DNA of 64,000 bases from Trichostrongylus colubriformis (GCA_963978905.1 OZ022259.1:9486001-9550000), one strand, 5' to 3'. Counted from the first letter of the stretch, positions 1 through 11,177 are shown. A program made the numbers and translations. Notes: generated by a model not told the origin, from the sequence alone.

Positions 1-1450
1 TGCCCCGTTTATTTGTTATTTTTAAAATTAACTTCTATTTATACTATATGTAATGAGGTATGTATATCAGACAGCTTCTCCTTCAACTGACCGCCGTAGA
101 ACTTTGTATAGGCCATCGGAATGATTCTAATGACATTGGAAGGCTTGATAGATGGAATACGTGGTACATCACAGAAAAGAGGAAATGTTCTACCCTTGAT
201 GTCTTTTATGGAATGATGCATGATTCTTATTCACTAATGTTAATCTACTGTATTTAATTATCCAAACATTAAGCGATTCACTAAGCGAAGATTCATTGCA
301 GATTCCACATAACAAAGTGAGACGTTGATTGGTGGGGGGGGGGGGGGGGGGAATCGGAAGGGAACGCCATTATTAAGACCGCCAGAGTGGTCGAACGTTC
401 CATGGCATAGATGCGGTTCGACGTTGGACTAAGTGGTAATGTGACAGAGCTACAGACGACTATGCAGCGGGACTTAGAAACCCGAAGACACAGCTAGGGG
501 TCGAGCTTTCTGCGCAAACGGCGGAGACCAGGCTCTTGCCGCCTTCACACTTTGCGGCACCGTCGTCGACGGCGGCATCACGTCTATCAGTTACGAATTC
601 AACTACACTACACCTCCTCCGGACAGTTCATTTGATGTTAGTTATCGTTCGATCAAAGTATTGATCCTGTCGCGAGTTTGTATTCCTATTTTTGAATGAC
701 GTAAATTTATCGTTTGGTCATTTCGCCGGAAGTTTAGTAGTAAAGTGACTCTTGTGCGTGTACCATGGCAGAAGTTCCAAAAGTGTTCCATATTACACTC
801 TAGTTCTTCGATATCATTCGCAAGTGAACTGGAATTACTAGTTATTTCATTTAACGCATTTTAAGCAGATTTCAAAGGAAATGCAGATACCTTGTTATGG
901 AAATGGCGCAACCAAAGCACGTGGGTACTTTTCAGAAGTCAACTCTAGCAGAGAAGGATGCACCGTCATTTTTCGCCCAATCAAAAACGACGGATGTTAG
1001 ATTCAGAGTTAACATGGCCAAATAAACCCCAAAGATTCGAATGCGCACAAGTACAAATAGTTGGATACTTTCCCACAGTTTTATATTGAATCGAGTGTGC
1101 GTTAGACGGATCTGGTGGAAGGATTCTTGAAAACAGCGGGTTTCTTGGTGGTAGTCGAATTGAAGTGACTTCAAGATAACAAGCCTATGCAGTTGGCACA
1201 GAAAGTATAAAGAGGCGAAGTTTCGAAGAGGATCCTACTCAAGGAACCTGCTCGTTCAGAAAGTCTGCCAGCGAAGAAGAAAATTACAAGAGATAGATGT
1301 CAGGATGCTCGACCGACAGGAAAGTTCGAGGAGTTAGGATCGCTCCAGGTCTCATCCAACACACCTCCCCTATTTCGCAATGTCTTGTCGCGCGTTAGAC
1401 GCGGCCGCGCGCATTCCCTGTTCTACCGGTATACACCCCTGGGAAAGTTC
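1..1450. other. No gene recognised; homopolymer G tract
   Basis: An uninterrupted run of 18 G lies at 334-351. Around 898-1022 the plus strand reads open for about 40 codons (containing KDAPSFFAQSKTTDVRF) and then breaks. No family was recognised. It may be a fragment of an old mobile element. Confidence 0.4.
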
Positions 1451-1454
1451 TCCG

Positions 1455-1672
1455 GGCGGATGCCACGCCCCGTCGTCCATCGCGGTCGGAAACGGAGTGT
1501 GGGACGGCTTACATAACCTTCTGTTCCCACCATCTGGTCCTTCCCGTCACCCGCCACTTTGGGGAGACGTACGAGCAGGGTTCTCACTTTCCGCGTGAAA
1601 CTTTGCATGCGGCCCTTATCCAGCAAATACAAGTAACAGAGAAGCTCATTTTTTCGTGCACTATTCCTTTGA
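1455..1672. repeat. Partial copy of palindromic repeat family A
   Basis: It shares the core CCGTCGTCC-x-CGCGGTCGG and the right arm (GTGAAACTTTGCATGCGGCC, CCTTATCCAGCAAATACAA, TTTTTCGTGCACTATTCCTTT) with copies near 30.6, 36.6, 40.5, 52.1 and 62.8 kb. The left arm is missing or replaced. Confidence 0.75.
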
Positions 1673-1689
1673 ACGCTGGATGTCATGGA

Positions 1690-3080
1690 ATAATCCAGGG
1701 CAACCGAAAGGATTCACGGTCGCAGCTCATTTGGAAGCAACGGAGGGTTCACCTCCTTGAAATCATGGAGCTGAATGAGTGGCAGTTCAGCACATTCACG
1801 CTTCGAGAGCTCCAACGATTTTCTGATGCGGAGCCATCAACGAGGCATTTTGCTCACGCTGCTGCTTGTCGTAGGTGAGGTGCAGGCGGAAAAGAGGAAC
1901 CTGATTGCCTTCCAATCCAGCGATTTCGACAAGTACCGTGTGACGTCAATAGCCACTTAGCCACATTGTCAGTAGTAGAACCCATTTCCAAAGCACGAGG
2001 GGTATATTTGCTTAGCGTGGACGCATTATAGTTCGGGATCCATCTGCGGACCCTGGGAGACGGAGCCATTCGAGGTACTCCAGGCTCCCTCATTGGCTAA
2101 CAAAATATCAGTTGAGGAAGAAGTACAAAACAATGAGAAGCAGACAATTCTGTAGCGCTTTTCGCTTCGTCCAGAATCTATGAAGTCTTCGTCATCGTTA
2201 TGACTAATCACGATTCGATAATGGTACGAGCGCTGAATAATATGTGAAAGCGGCGTTGTTGAGCGTTTGGAAACTCTCAATGCTATAAAGCAATAATTTC
2301 TGCTAATTTATATTTGTCTTAAATGTATCACTATGGGTAACGAGAAGGTGAAAATTGAGGAGATATATTCTCTTTGAACGAATATATAAGTCCAGCAGAG
2401 GTGATCGGTTGCGGAACTTTCATTGAAAAAGCGCGCCTAAGGGTCTTTACGGCGTTCTTCCGCTCATGGATGTGTGTACTTACGACAAAGAATTGCGTGG
2501 CCACCACGGGCGAGCGGCGAGCATCAATCCAAATCGCAACATATCCATATTCCGAGTCCATGCGAGGGCGAGGCAACATTCGCGGCTGGCTGGCATAGAC
2601 CCTTGTCTCTGCATCTACCCCAGGGCTAGTGATGCAGAGGGGGCAAATGGTAGGGAGTCGAGAGGGTTTTCGGGTTCCTATTTTTAGGATTTTTGACCCT
2701 TTTATTTCGGCCCTTCTACTGTCACACTACTGATCACTTTAACATTCCAATTATTTTTTAGTCTAGTGATATAACCCCTGACGGTGTCTTTAATAGGAGA
2801 AGTTGGTTAGTACCATACCCAGAAAGTGCCAATTAGAATGAGATAAACAATATAGTTCAAAATTGAATACGCTTGCACTCTTAAGCCGCCGAACATGTGG
2901 AAAACATAAAATTATCTCAAATTGTGCAATTAATCAGTTAAACATAAACACATTTATGATTATCATCGCATGAAGTTATTGATCCATAGTGCTAAGATTT
3001 CGGACAATTTTTTTCCATAATGAAGCGCTAGTCCTCACGAGCACTGGAGGAAAACATTGGATTCTGATGAGTTTCCGTCT
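1690..3080. other. No gene or clear element seen
   Basis: Only short, overlapping open frames on both strands, none with recognisable motifs. AT content rises after about 2690. Confidence 0.4.
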
Positions 3081-3235
3081 AAGGCCGCCTTCATACCTTG
3101 CTCTGGCAGGGCAAGGCTGCGTTCAGTGGCGGCTAGGCAGAGCGGCACGGGGAAGGTGCAGAGACAACGCAGGCAACGAGAAAGAGTGGCGTGGGCGGAA
3201 ACGCAGGGACACTGCCACCGGCCGCAAAGTATGAA
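3080..3235. repeat. Dispersed GC-rich repeat (family H)
   Basis: The segment with GCAAGGCTGCGTTCA, AGAGCGGCACGGG and AACGCAGGCA...GAG recurs at 21120-21280, where the matching words are CGTGGCTGCGTTCACAC, AAGAGTGGCACGGG and ATAACGCAGGCAGTGAGG. The second copy ends in the reverse complement of its start. Confidence 0.6.
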
Positions 3236-3725
3236 CGTTATGCATAAGGGCTAGGGGCTTATGCGAAGCGAAAACTGGTCTAACTCTCTGAATTAAGGCT
3301 TCCTAAAAATTAATTATACCACTAAGTTGATCCTTCATTTTAGAGACGTGCTTTACCAACAAACCCACTCACTTCTTTCTTGTTTGAAACTAAAATGTCT
3401 CAAATAACCAACACAATGTTTTAATTATGAAGGAAGGGCACCATCAAAATTCATTATTCAAAGGGCATATATCCATGGGTATAATCGATCCTTATCTCAA
3501 CGATAACGAGCAGCACACAAGGCTAATCAAATACTTTGTTTGGACAGCTTTCGGCCTAAATGCATTCAGTGTGTGCCAAACGTTACAGGATAGTATGAAA
3601 TTGGAACGCAGAACATTTCTAAAGCTTCGATTGCTCTAATAAGCCTCACAAAGCTTGGAAACTCAAAAAAAAAACGACATAACGTAGAAATACTCCTCTC
3701 AGAGTTGTTGCAACTATGGTGAGTT

Positions 3726-3805
3726 TTGGGTAAAAGTTTTAGTCTCGGACCGGATTCGAACTCGCCTTATGCTGTCAGGGCATATGCGCTAATCCATTAC
3801 TTTAC
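3726..3805 (-). repeat. Degenerate tRNA-derived SINE-like sequence
   Basis: On the minus strand it resembles the better copy at 8200-8275, with a GAGTTCGAATCC-like box B near 3755 and a box A-like segment near 3790. It is decayed and is not a functional tRNA. Confidence 0.5.
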
Positions 3806-4100
3806 ATGCATGATAATAAACAATGCGAGACCTATAAAAATTGCATTCCGAAAAGCTCAAAAAGCTTTTGCAAAAAAAGACCGGTTGCAAAAAAAGGATC
3901 TTGAGCCTTATAGGCAAACTTTTGGCGCCTAGCGTCTTTCTCAAGCCCGAAATGATACTAACTGAATCTTATTGAGAGACTCTAGTTAAGAGCCGCTCCG
4001 GTTTGTTTGTACTATGCCAACATGCTGCTGCCACGGGATTACTGTCCCTACCGCTTTAATAGGAATCCCTGATAATGGAGCAGAATTTTACTTGCCTCTA

Positions 4101-4220
4101 AGGCTCAGAATTCTTTTGCAACCGATTTTGTGAAAACCTTTTGAGTCTTCTAGAATAAAAAGTTTGCAGGTATCACATTATTTCTTACATATTTAGATCA
4201 ACATGAGGCTTCGGGACAAA
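4101..4220 (+). repeat. Dispersed repeat family I, copy 1
   Basis: Shares CTCAGAATTCTTTTGCAACC, GGAATAAA-like text and GAGGCTTCGGGACA with segments at 12731-12842 and 18125-18220. It does not code. Confidence 0.6.
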
Positions 4221-4229
4221 ACAATGCTC

Positions 4230-4880
4230 AAGTCCATTACATTGGTATATTCAACATTATTCCATGCCGCCTATCACCGTTTTATTACAAATTGATTGAG
4301 CTTGTCGTCCCTAACTGTTATCCAAGAAAAAGATAAGATAAAGAATTCAGCAATGATTAAATTTTTGGCATACGTCACACATCGTACTTCCATTTAGGAT
4401 CGTAGTTGTATGTGAATGCGACATGGTCTACAGTTCCGAAAGCCAAGTGATGATACAAGTCATTTTTATCCCCTGATAAGGAACCAGTTCCAGTTCCCGG
4501 GCCTAAAGGATCAAAGGTTCCTGTTGGCCTGAGAGCATTTATCCTGATCTCCGGACCAATAACAAAAACAAAAACAAACGTTCTGGCGGGCGCAACGTCA
4601 TTTTTCCGCTACGTCCGCCACCCAGCAAAAAATATCTGGTCAAAAAATATATAAATATTAGGTAGAGAGTGGAAAATTTTAAAGCACGAACGGTCTTTAA
4701 ATATTGTAGATGTGAGTTTATAGGATTTGGCTTTGTAGACAAGTTTCTTGGGCGGTCACGTCGCAAAACCTTTTTGGCCGCAACCTAATTCCAAATGAAT
4801 TATGGCATTGATTTAGTCGCTATAAAGCTTGTATCTACCTGATGAAATAGCAGTTGCATGAGTTAGCAGGTATATAACGA
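4230..4880. other. No gene seen
   Basis: AT-rich sequence with no recognisable open frame on either strand. Confidence 0.35.
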
Positions 4881-4954
4881 GGTTTACAAAGTTTTGTACC
4901 TTCAAACTATATACAAAGGTTTACAAAGTTTTGTACCTTCAAACTATATATAGT
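4881..4954 (+). repeat. Two-copy tandem repeat, 37-bp unit
   Basis: GGTTTACAAAGTTTTGTACC followed by TTCAAACTATATA occurs twice, offset by 37 bases, with only end differences. A local duplication. Confidence 0.9.
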
Positions 4955-4987
4955 GGAAGTGACACTTCAATTTGTGCCGTGAAGAGA

Positions 4988-5229
4988 GGGTTTGCGCCCT
5001 TATGTCAGGATTTCGCACCACGATGAGCGACGTGCGTCGCCGTATGTGTGTGAGCTATGCGCGCCGTTGGGTCTTAGAGCGATTACACGGTAATGCGCTA
5101 GGGGTGCCATACACATTTGATTCGTATGTAATTGCCTTGTGACCCAACAACACGGCGCCTTTAACTCGTCAATATAACTTCGCTTGCGAGACGACTGAGT
5201 ACGAAATCCTGACATCATTGTAGAGACCC
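4988..5229. mobile_element. GGGT-terminal inverted-repeat MITE, family C copy 2
   Basis: Inner inverted repeats TATGTCAGGATTTCGCAC and GTACGAAATCCTGACAT match family C copy 1 at 9539-9777, as do GTTGGGTC, GAGCGATTACA and the length (242 against 239 bp). Outer ends are GGG and CCC. The presumed 9-bp flanks match at only 5 of 9 bases, so this copy is probably old. Confidence 0.75.
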
Positions 5230-5364
5230 GTGGATGGTCGTGTGGAGTGAGATGGGTGGGGATTGGGGCGAGATCGGTCCACATTTCGAGTCTGAGAGTA
5301 TTTGGGTCAGTGGAACGTGATGTAAACAGTTACTATTCCTCCAAGATATTAACTAAATAAGAGA

Positions 5365-5790
5365 ATGAACTCATGGAATTTCGCTACCGAGGATGCCTTC
5401 AAGAGTGCAATGCAGAGGAAAACCGGTATAAGTGGGAGAGTAGTATGCAGAAACAATCGTCAATTGGCGAGAAGAAGTAGTGCAAACATTTTTTGCAGAC
5501 TGCGAAAATCGCACTCGGATGATTGCAGTAGAAGCAAACACCCAGCTGACTTGTGAAGTAACTATTATAGCAATGACAGGCCAACAGCGAATTTCAGTGG
5601 AAGTGGTAGAGGCAAGAAATGTCAAGAATCGCATAAAGGAAATTGGTCGGGCTGTTGGGAACAAACTGCTTTCCAGAGGTTCTGTAGCAGGGTGCACCGG
5701 GAGTCAAGGATTCCTCAGCAGGGAGAGGTTGTGTTCAACTGGACAGGAGGGGGTCGTACCAACAGGGGTCAGGGATGAGCATTAGAATCT
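5365..5790 (+). other. Unidentified open segment
   Basis: The plus strand is open for 101 codons from 5480 (starting MQTFFADCENRTRM) and overlaps another open frame from 5365. No domain is recognised. There is no clear splice context, and the segment may be a transposon fragment. Confidence 0.2.
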
Positions 5791-5799
5791 AAACTTTCA

Positions 5800-6930
5800 A
5801 TATGCAGATGTAAAGCGAAAGGTATTTCACAGCGAGCCCGTGTGAAAAATGTGATATAAGTATCTTTTTGCTTCCGGTATGAATGCATAGCATTAAATAC
5901 AATCCGACAACAGTTAATAGTATTGTAAAGGTCAGAAAGGGGGGGGGGGTGTTCGCATCTGCTTTTCGTGAAGGAGATGAGGGGAGGGAGGTTCTACTGA
6001 AGGAGCTATTTTCTTCAACACCTTGGAGTGCCCTATTTTGCAAATACGACAATCTTGAGGAAGTTCTGTGCGAATCCCTCAAAGAGCCCTTCAATTGCCA
6101 TTTTGTTCTCAAATATCCTACATGGATGTACAGGAGTAAGGACATTTATGGGTCGCCGAATCATCAGCGATGGATCATATTTTCTAAATTCTTTCGATGA
6201 TCCCCCTTTACACTTTTCAACAATTTTTGGACCAATGGAGCGATTCTAAAAAGCGAATCGAATAACACACTCTGTACTAGGTAATTAGGTAATAATGCAT
6301 CATTATCTACCAAAGACCTTTTTTTAGGAGGAACGAATCAAGTGTATAGGAATAGGTACTAGCATCGGCTAGGAGCGTCAATCGAGAAGTCGTGGTACAC
6401 GAAAATTTTCCTGGCAACAGGCTTGACCTTGGACAGAAAGACAGCAGAGACTGCATTTCTTCGTTCCGTCCCTCCCACTACCTTCAACCTACTCTACTGT
6501 GTAGACCCATAGTTTCCGGCTCCCTGAGCTTGTCTTCAACGCCGCTTCTCCTCTGATGTTCCAAAATGCTACCGCCACACCTCAAAAAAAATCGTCGATT
6601 ATACTTGATCCACCAACTGATAGGAAATCATTTATCGAAGTTCCTTTATTTCTGTCATTTGGTCCTTTTTAGTCCCTTCCTCTACCAGTGAGATGCTCTC
6701 TGCAGAATTATCCTTAACTAGTAAGCGAGAACTTTGTCTATGCGCTACAGCACAGTCGAGAAATTTTCGAGTAAGCTTAACTCGTGATGCTTTGCAGTCG
6801 GTCCAGAAGATTGTACTTTAATGTATGCATATATCTTCACGATTTTCTTGTGTTTAATTTTTTAGCTGGAGTTTTTCCAAGAGTTAATTGTTATGTTGTT
6901 GGTTTCACACAAGTTATATTGTGCAATAAA
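5800..6930. other. No gene seen
   Basis: Contains a G run near 5940-5948 and short frames on both strands without motifs. Confidence 0.35.
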
Positions 6931-6934
6931 TAAT

Positions 6935-7005
6935 GATATTGATAATAATAATTGATAATGATTATAATGGTAATAATAATAATAATGGTAATAATAATAA
7001 TAATA

Positions 7006-7037
<32 letters not shown>

Positions 7038-7059
7038 GATAATAATAATAATAATAATA
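6935..7059. repeat. AAT trinucleotide microsatellite, left part
   Basis: Imperfect (AAT/TAA)n with GG and GAT interruptions. It continues on the other side of the mariner insertion at 7576-7660, so the element landed in a microsatellite. Confidence 0.95.
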
Positions 7060-7575
7060 TTAGGTTGGACGGGAAGTTCTGGGACACCTTGTGAGAAAAA
7101 CCTTGGTCTTGGTCCATTTTTCCGGTAAGTTTTGGCGCTCCGGTGTCCAATTGCCTGCAGTAGAGATCGGCAGTGGCTGTCGTGTTGGATGGTAACAGTT
7201 TCCTATTTTTTTGAAAATTTTCAAAAAAAAAAGTTTTTTTCTCAATGCAATTTTTTGAATATTTTCCTGTTCCAATTTGAGCCGATCGAGCCATCGGGCT
7301 GCCGCCATATGAGAGACAGTACCTGGGTCCATCGACTGGTTAATTTTGTTAGTGGCCTCGCATGCTGAGGAACCGAGGCGGTGTTCGTGAATTTCGCACC
7401 TTTCGCGAAATTGCCGTAAATTCACTGCTAGTTGAAGCCGTAGAGAATATGAATGTGCTATTCAGAAGCCCTTTTCAGACGCTTCATATACCCCCCACTA
7501 CCAAATGCTCCCGAAGCTTTACAGGTTTCTACAGGAAAAAACAAAAAGTGTCCCAGAACTTCCCGTCCAACCTAA
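7060..7575 (-). mobile_element. Internally deleted mariner with perfect 28-bp terminal inverted repeats
   Basis: The left end starts TTAGGTTGGACGGGAAGTTC and the right end is its exact reverse complement over 28 bases. TA lies immediately outside both ends (7058-7059, 7576-7577), the mariner target duplication. On the minus strand two transposase pieces survive: a helix-turn-helix portion (SMDPGTVSHMAAARWLDR) and a central piece (LPSNTTATADLYCRQLD). The catalytic C-terminal third is deleted, so it is non-autonomous. Identical ends suggest recent activity. Confidence 0.93.
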
Positions 7576-7587
7576 TAATAATAGTAA

Positions 7588-7659
<72 letters not shown>

Positions 7660-7660
7660 G
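7576..7660. repeat. AAT microsatellite, right part
   Basis: About 80 bases of nearly uninterrupted (AAT)n directly right of the mariner insertion. Confidence 0.95.
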
Positions 7661-8039
7661 CGGGCTTAAATTGAGGCCGAGTAAATAGTGGTTATTTTGG
7701 CCTAACAGGAGCCGCAAAACTTTCATACCTTTACAGTGCCCGAAACTAAACAGAAATTAACGACATAAGGTTCATAATTCACTGTTTTTCAAAGTGCTAG
7801 ATGGCTCCAACTATGACAAGCGATCTGTTAGAAGCGTCAAATACCCGTACGTTTGAAAGCAAAATAAGAAATGTCGACTTACTCGCTTTTTTGGTATTGA
7901 AGATTCCTAGCGTATATTTAGTCAAGGAGACTCCCACGTAAGTAAATTCAGTTATTTAATTATGTTAAATTGTGTTTAGTGTGTTCTGTTCTTTGCTTAC
8001 AATTGTTGCCTAATATTATAGCGCACTATGCGTGCATAA

Positions 8040-8166
8040 TAAAGAAATAAATAAAGTAATAGCAATAATAATAAACACCTAATAATAAATAATAATAATG
8101 ATAAATAGTAATAATAATAATAATAATACTAATAATACTAATAATAATAATAACAATAATAATAAT
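8040..8166. repeat. AAT-rich low-complexity tract
   Basis: Imperfect AAT, AAC and ACT trinucleotides ending next to a SINE-like copy. Confidence 0.85.
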
Positions 8167-8199
8167 TGTTACAAGTATGCTGAGTTATGGGCCAAAAGC

Positions 8200-8275
8200 T
8201 TCGGTCTCGAACGGGACTCGAACCCGCAATTCATACTTTCCGGGGCTATGTGCTAATCAATTACGCTACCGAGAA
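8200..8275 (-). repeat. tRNA-derived SINE-like element (best copy)
   Basis: On the minus strand it has a box A match (TAGCGTAATTG) and an exact box B (GGTTCGAGTCC) at near-tRNA spacing. The arms pair poorly and other copies occur near 3.7, 22.9, 41.1 and 44.2 kb, always with AGTT-T/G-GGGC-AAAAG next to box B. This points to a dispersed RNA polymerase III-derived repeat rather than a tRNA gene. Confidence 0.7.
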
Positions 8276-8279
8276 CAGA

Positions 8280-8345
8280 GCAACAACTTTCGCATCGCGG
8301 TCTGCGGCGAAAATCAGCAGCTATCAAAAATCAAAAAAAGAACAA
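8280..8345. repeat. Dispersed repeat next to the SINE-like copy
   Basis: CAACAACTTTCGCATCGCGG and AGCTATCAAAAATCAAA recur at 41828-41885 and, inverted, at 44885-44957. Confidence 0.7.
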
Positions 8346-8349
8346 CATT

Positions 8350-9520
8350 AAAAAACTCAAAAGCTAAGACATGAGAAAAATAAAAAGCGGAGAGCGTGCG
8401 GAAATTTAATAAGCATAAGCCGAGATTCGTAAGGAGCCAAAATACGTACTCTGTTGTGTGAGTGAACAAGAGATTGTAAAATTACTAAATTGGCAATCAG
8501 GAAATTTGGGTCTACTCGACAGCATTTACTGAACATGCAGCATTCTTATTTTGGAGCCACAGCAAAAGCAGATCTTATGGTGTCCTTAAATTAGTCCGCC
8601 CAATGTATTGATGCTATTGAGCGAGCTTTGTTTTTACCACGAAAGCCTGCAACCAAATCGCCGCTGGTCCATTAATGTGCAATTTGTGGTAAAAGGAGTA
8701 GAAAAAAAGAAGGGATATTCCATGCGATAGCTATTGAGTTACTATATATTCACTGCGAATGCTGAAAATGAGAGAGAACTAGAGGCTAGGACACAAGCTA
8801 ATGTGTAGGATGACATACATACATATATGGGTTGCAGGTTTCTTGAAAAAAAAAACGGCGCCGAGTGTCAATCAATTCCATAGGATGCGTCAGTGCTGTA
8901 GACACATTCGCTCAATGCAGTAAGCGCTTCGAATTTGTGCATGTACCCTTCAGAAAAATTATAATTTTGTTTGTTCCCTAGTTGTGACACGCAGGTGGTC
9001 ACCCCTTTTCTATCTAGTTAGGCATGTCATGACACAAGGAATGGAAGGCTTGGTAACTTTTTTCGGGTTTTTCGCGGTTGAATACGGGAGCTTCACCCAG
9101 AGCAAAACCTCACTTAACTCACTAGGCTGGTTTTTTTACTTGCATTGCAATCTCCAATTTATTATTGATATTATTATTATTTTTGCTGGTCAATCACAAA
9201 GAAAAAAAACATAGACGATCTCGAGATAAGTTCTGTCGATTGACTTGTTTTCTAATCAATTAAAGTATATTAAGTTAACAAAAAGCATATGGGTATTCGC
9301 TGGTATAATCGATCTACCCCGTATTTTAATGTGGAAACCCATGACTGGAAAGGCATATGAGACAGGGGGTGGGCATCAAGAAAGAAAGTAAGAACTTATA
9401 TAGGCTCGAAAAAAACTCCTATTCTCCCTCGACTTTTTGGTGAGATTCATAGAAAAGGCAGTAAAGTTTACCAATTTGTTTGGATTACATGTTATTCCAG
9501 TCTGTGCGCCTACGATAAGA
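8350..9520. other. No gene seen
   Basis: AT-rich with scattered homopurine stretches; nothing recognised. Confidence 0.35.
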
Positions 9521-9538
9521 ATGAAGATTTTTCAAGAA

Positions 9539-9777
9539 GGGTGTGCACCGTTACGTCAGGATTTCGCACTGCGGCATGTCGCAAACGAAGTAATGCGGAC
9601 GAGCTAAAGGCGCCATGTTGTTGGGTCCCGAAGCGATTACAGCCAACTGCGACTCGCGCCCCTAGCATTACGTTGTAACCGTTGTAAGACCCAACTACCG
9701 CGACGCGCATAGCTAGCACACACTGAGTCGCACGCCGCTCGTCGTCGTGCGAAATCCTGACGTAAGGGTACACACCC
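9539..9777. mobile_element. Mutator-like MITE, family C copy 1
   Basis: Terminal inverted repeats begin GGGTGTGCACCGTTACGTCA on the left and, reverse-complemented, GGGTGTGTACCCTTACGTCA on the right, extending to GGATTTCGCAC. Flanks TTTCAAGAA (9530-9538) and TTTCAAAAA (9778-9786) are a 9-bp target duplication with one mismatch. A related sequence without the element lies at 13369-13447. A 9-bp duplication is typical of Mutator-like transposition. No transposase is encoded. Confidence 0.88.
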
Positions 9778-9786
9778 TTTCAAAAA

Positions 9787-9950
9787 AGACGACTGTTCCT
9801 CCTCCACGGGTATCGCCTGGACACCGATCGCGAACGACGAGGTTATGAAAGTCCACCATGAACTACCATAACCACCATGAACTCACTACGAGTATACATT
9901 TCATTCTATTTTTCTCTCAGCTTTAAATCAATTTTTTCGTATTTTTTCAG
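9787..9950. repeat. Duplicated segment hosting the family C insertion
   Basis: With 9500-9538 it aligns to 13369-13540 (shared CTCCTTCTCCACG-like text, ACCGCGAACGA, GAGGT-ATGAA). The two loci are old duplicates; only this one carries the MITE. Confidence 0.65.
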
Positions 9951-10120
9951 TCTTCAAAAACCAAATATTCATGAGATCTCGGAGAGACGGTTTTTTGGCT
10001 CGTTCGGAATGGTACAAGACACTGCGCGAAAACGCGGCCGACTTTGACGTATTTGGCTGGGAGCAGAGTTGCATTGAGCAGACTAACTATGTCAAAGAGA
10101 GATCTTCCTTTTATTCTTAG
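9951..10120 (+). other. Possible terminal exon, unidentified
   Basis: After an acceptor-like CGTATTTTTTCAG the plus strand is open for 55 codons and ends at TAG (10118-10120). It includes RSEWYKTLRENAADFDVFGW, more protein-like than the surroundings. No family is recognised. The upstream part belongs to a duplicated repeat, so a transposon remnant is as likely as a gene exon. Confidence 0.25.
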
Positions 10121-10341
10121 TTTTATGACAATTTTTTTATGTGTAATTAACCCATTATCTGGCCTTATTGATTACCACTAAAATTCCACATTGTTTACCC
10201 TAGCGAAGCATATGTTCTTTTGAGAGTTTGATAAAAGTTTATGAGTAAGGTGAGATCTGCGTCTTGCATTGATCAGAAAAAGGCACCGTTTCACGGAGTT
10301 AAACTGTTCGCAAACCATATACATATTCTGCCTTAACTGTA

Positions 10342-10560
10342 TCATGCAAGGGTGCTATCGGGGGGGGGGGGGGGGGAGGGCATCTTATAAAAAGTTGCTT
10401 ATCTGAGCACCTTGAAGAGATCCGTTAGGGGTCAATCTGCACATCCAGGCGTACAACTTATCCTAAGCCTCAATGGAGGGAAAAAGGGGTCGCTTTCTGC
10501 CTTAAGGCTTAGGTAGAAATAATGTCCATAGTGGGAGGCCCGTCCCCATTGCGATATCCT
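10342..10560 (+). repeat. Family J repeat, copy 1, with a G17 tract
   Basis: Begins GGTGCTATCG followed by 17 G (10360-10376) and contains GGGGTCAATCTGCACATC, CCTAAGCCTCAA, AGGCTTAGGTAGAAATAATG and CCATTGCGATA. It aligns to 11178-11393 and, inverted, to 15588-15770. The ends are roughly inverted (GGTGCTATCGCAATG against CATTGCGATA), so this is probably a MITE. Confidence 0.65.
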
Positions 10561-10901
10561 TTCGCTTCTGCGTGGAAATTTGCGAAATTATACGAAAATT
10601 AAACTTTCGTGACATGCAGTCAGGTTTATTATTTTTTATTACTCAGATGATGTCCACTTCGTATTAAGTTTTCTACCTTATTGCCACACTCGATTTGTAT
10701 TTGCATATCTTTATTGCAAAGCGGTGCGCTTCTTGTTAAACGCAAAAATGGCGAAAGCAGAACGGTCATTAAAATTCACAGACTACAGAGCTCGTTCAGT
10801 ACTTGGGCTACGTTTGAGCCTCACAAATTCTATTGATCGGACATAGATATTGGCGAGAAATTGCAGGGCAAAGGGACAAATGCACAACAACTCGAAATCC
10901 G

Positions 10902-11145
10902 GGGTGTGTGCAGATATGACAGCGAATCGCGTGACCGCCCGCGACGAGCGGCGCGGCGGGTGCGAGTGCCAGTGCCAGTGGCAGGGCATGGCAGCCTTCA
11001 AGCGAGGCAGTGTGGCATGGGTGGAAGCGCAGATGTGACGCAGCCACGCTCTGCCGGGCTCTTAAGAGCAATCGATTCGCAAGTTGTACTGGTGGCGCCG
11101 AGTGAAACGCCGCGAAGCGATTCGATGTCATATCTGCACACACCC
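10902..11145. mobile_element. Mutator-like MITE, family B copy 1
   Basis: Left end GGGTGTGTGCAGATATGACA, right end its reverse complement, extending to CGAATCGC with one difference. It is flanked by a perfect 9-bp duplication CGAAATCCG (10893-10901 and 11146-11154). The interior is palindromic and GC-rich (GCGGCGCGGCGGGTGCGAG, GGCATGGCAGCC). Non-coding. Copies 2 and 3 at 32844 and 35546 also carry 9-bp duplications. Confidence 0.95.
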
Positions 11146-11177
11146 CGAAATCCGTGTCCATGTTGTTGCTTACTTTG

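Noticed and set aside
7362..7726. Open frames with long Asn or Leu runs next to the AAT microsatellite
   Set aside because: The runs are translations of (AAT)n, and the remainder lies in the mariner MITE.
8200..8275. A functional tRNA gene
   Set aside because: Box A and box B are present, but the cloverleaf arms pair poorly and the sequence is repeated in decayed form elsewhere.
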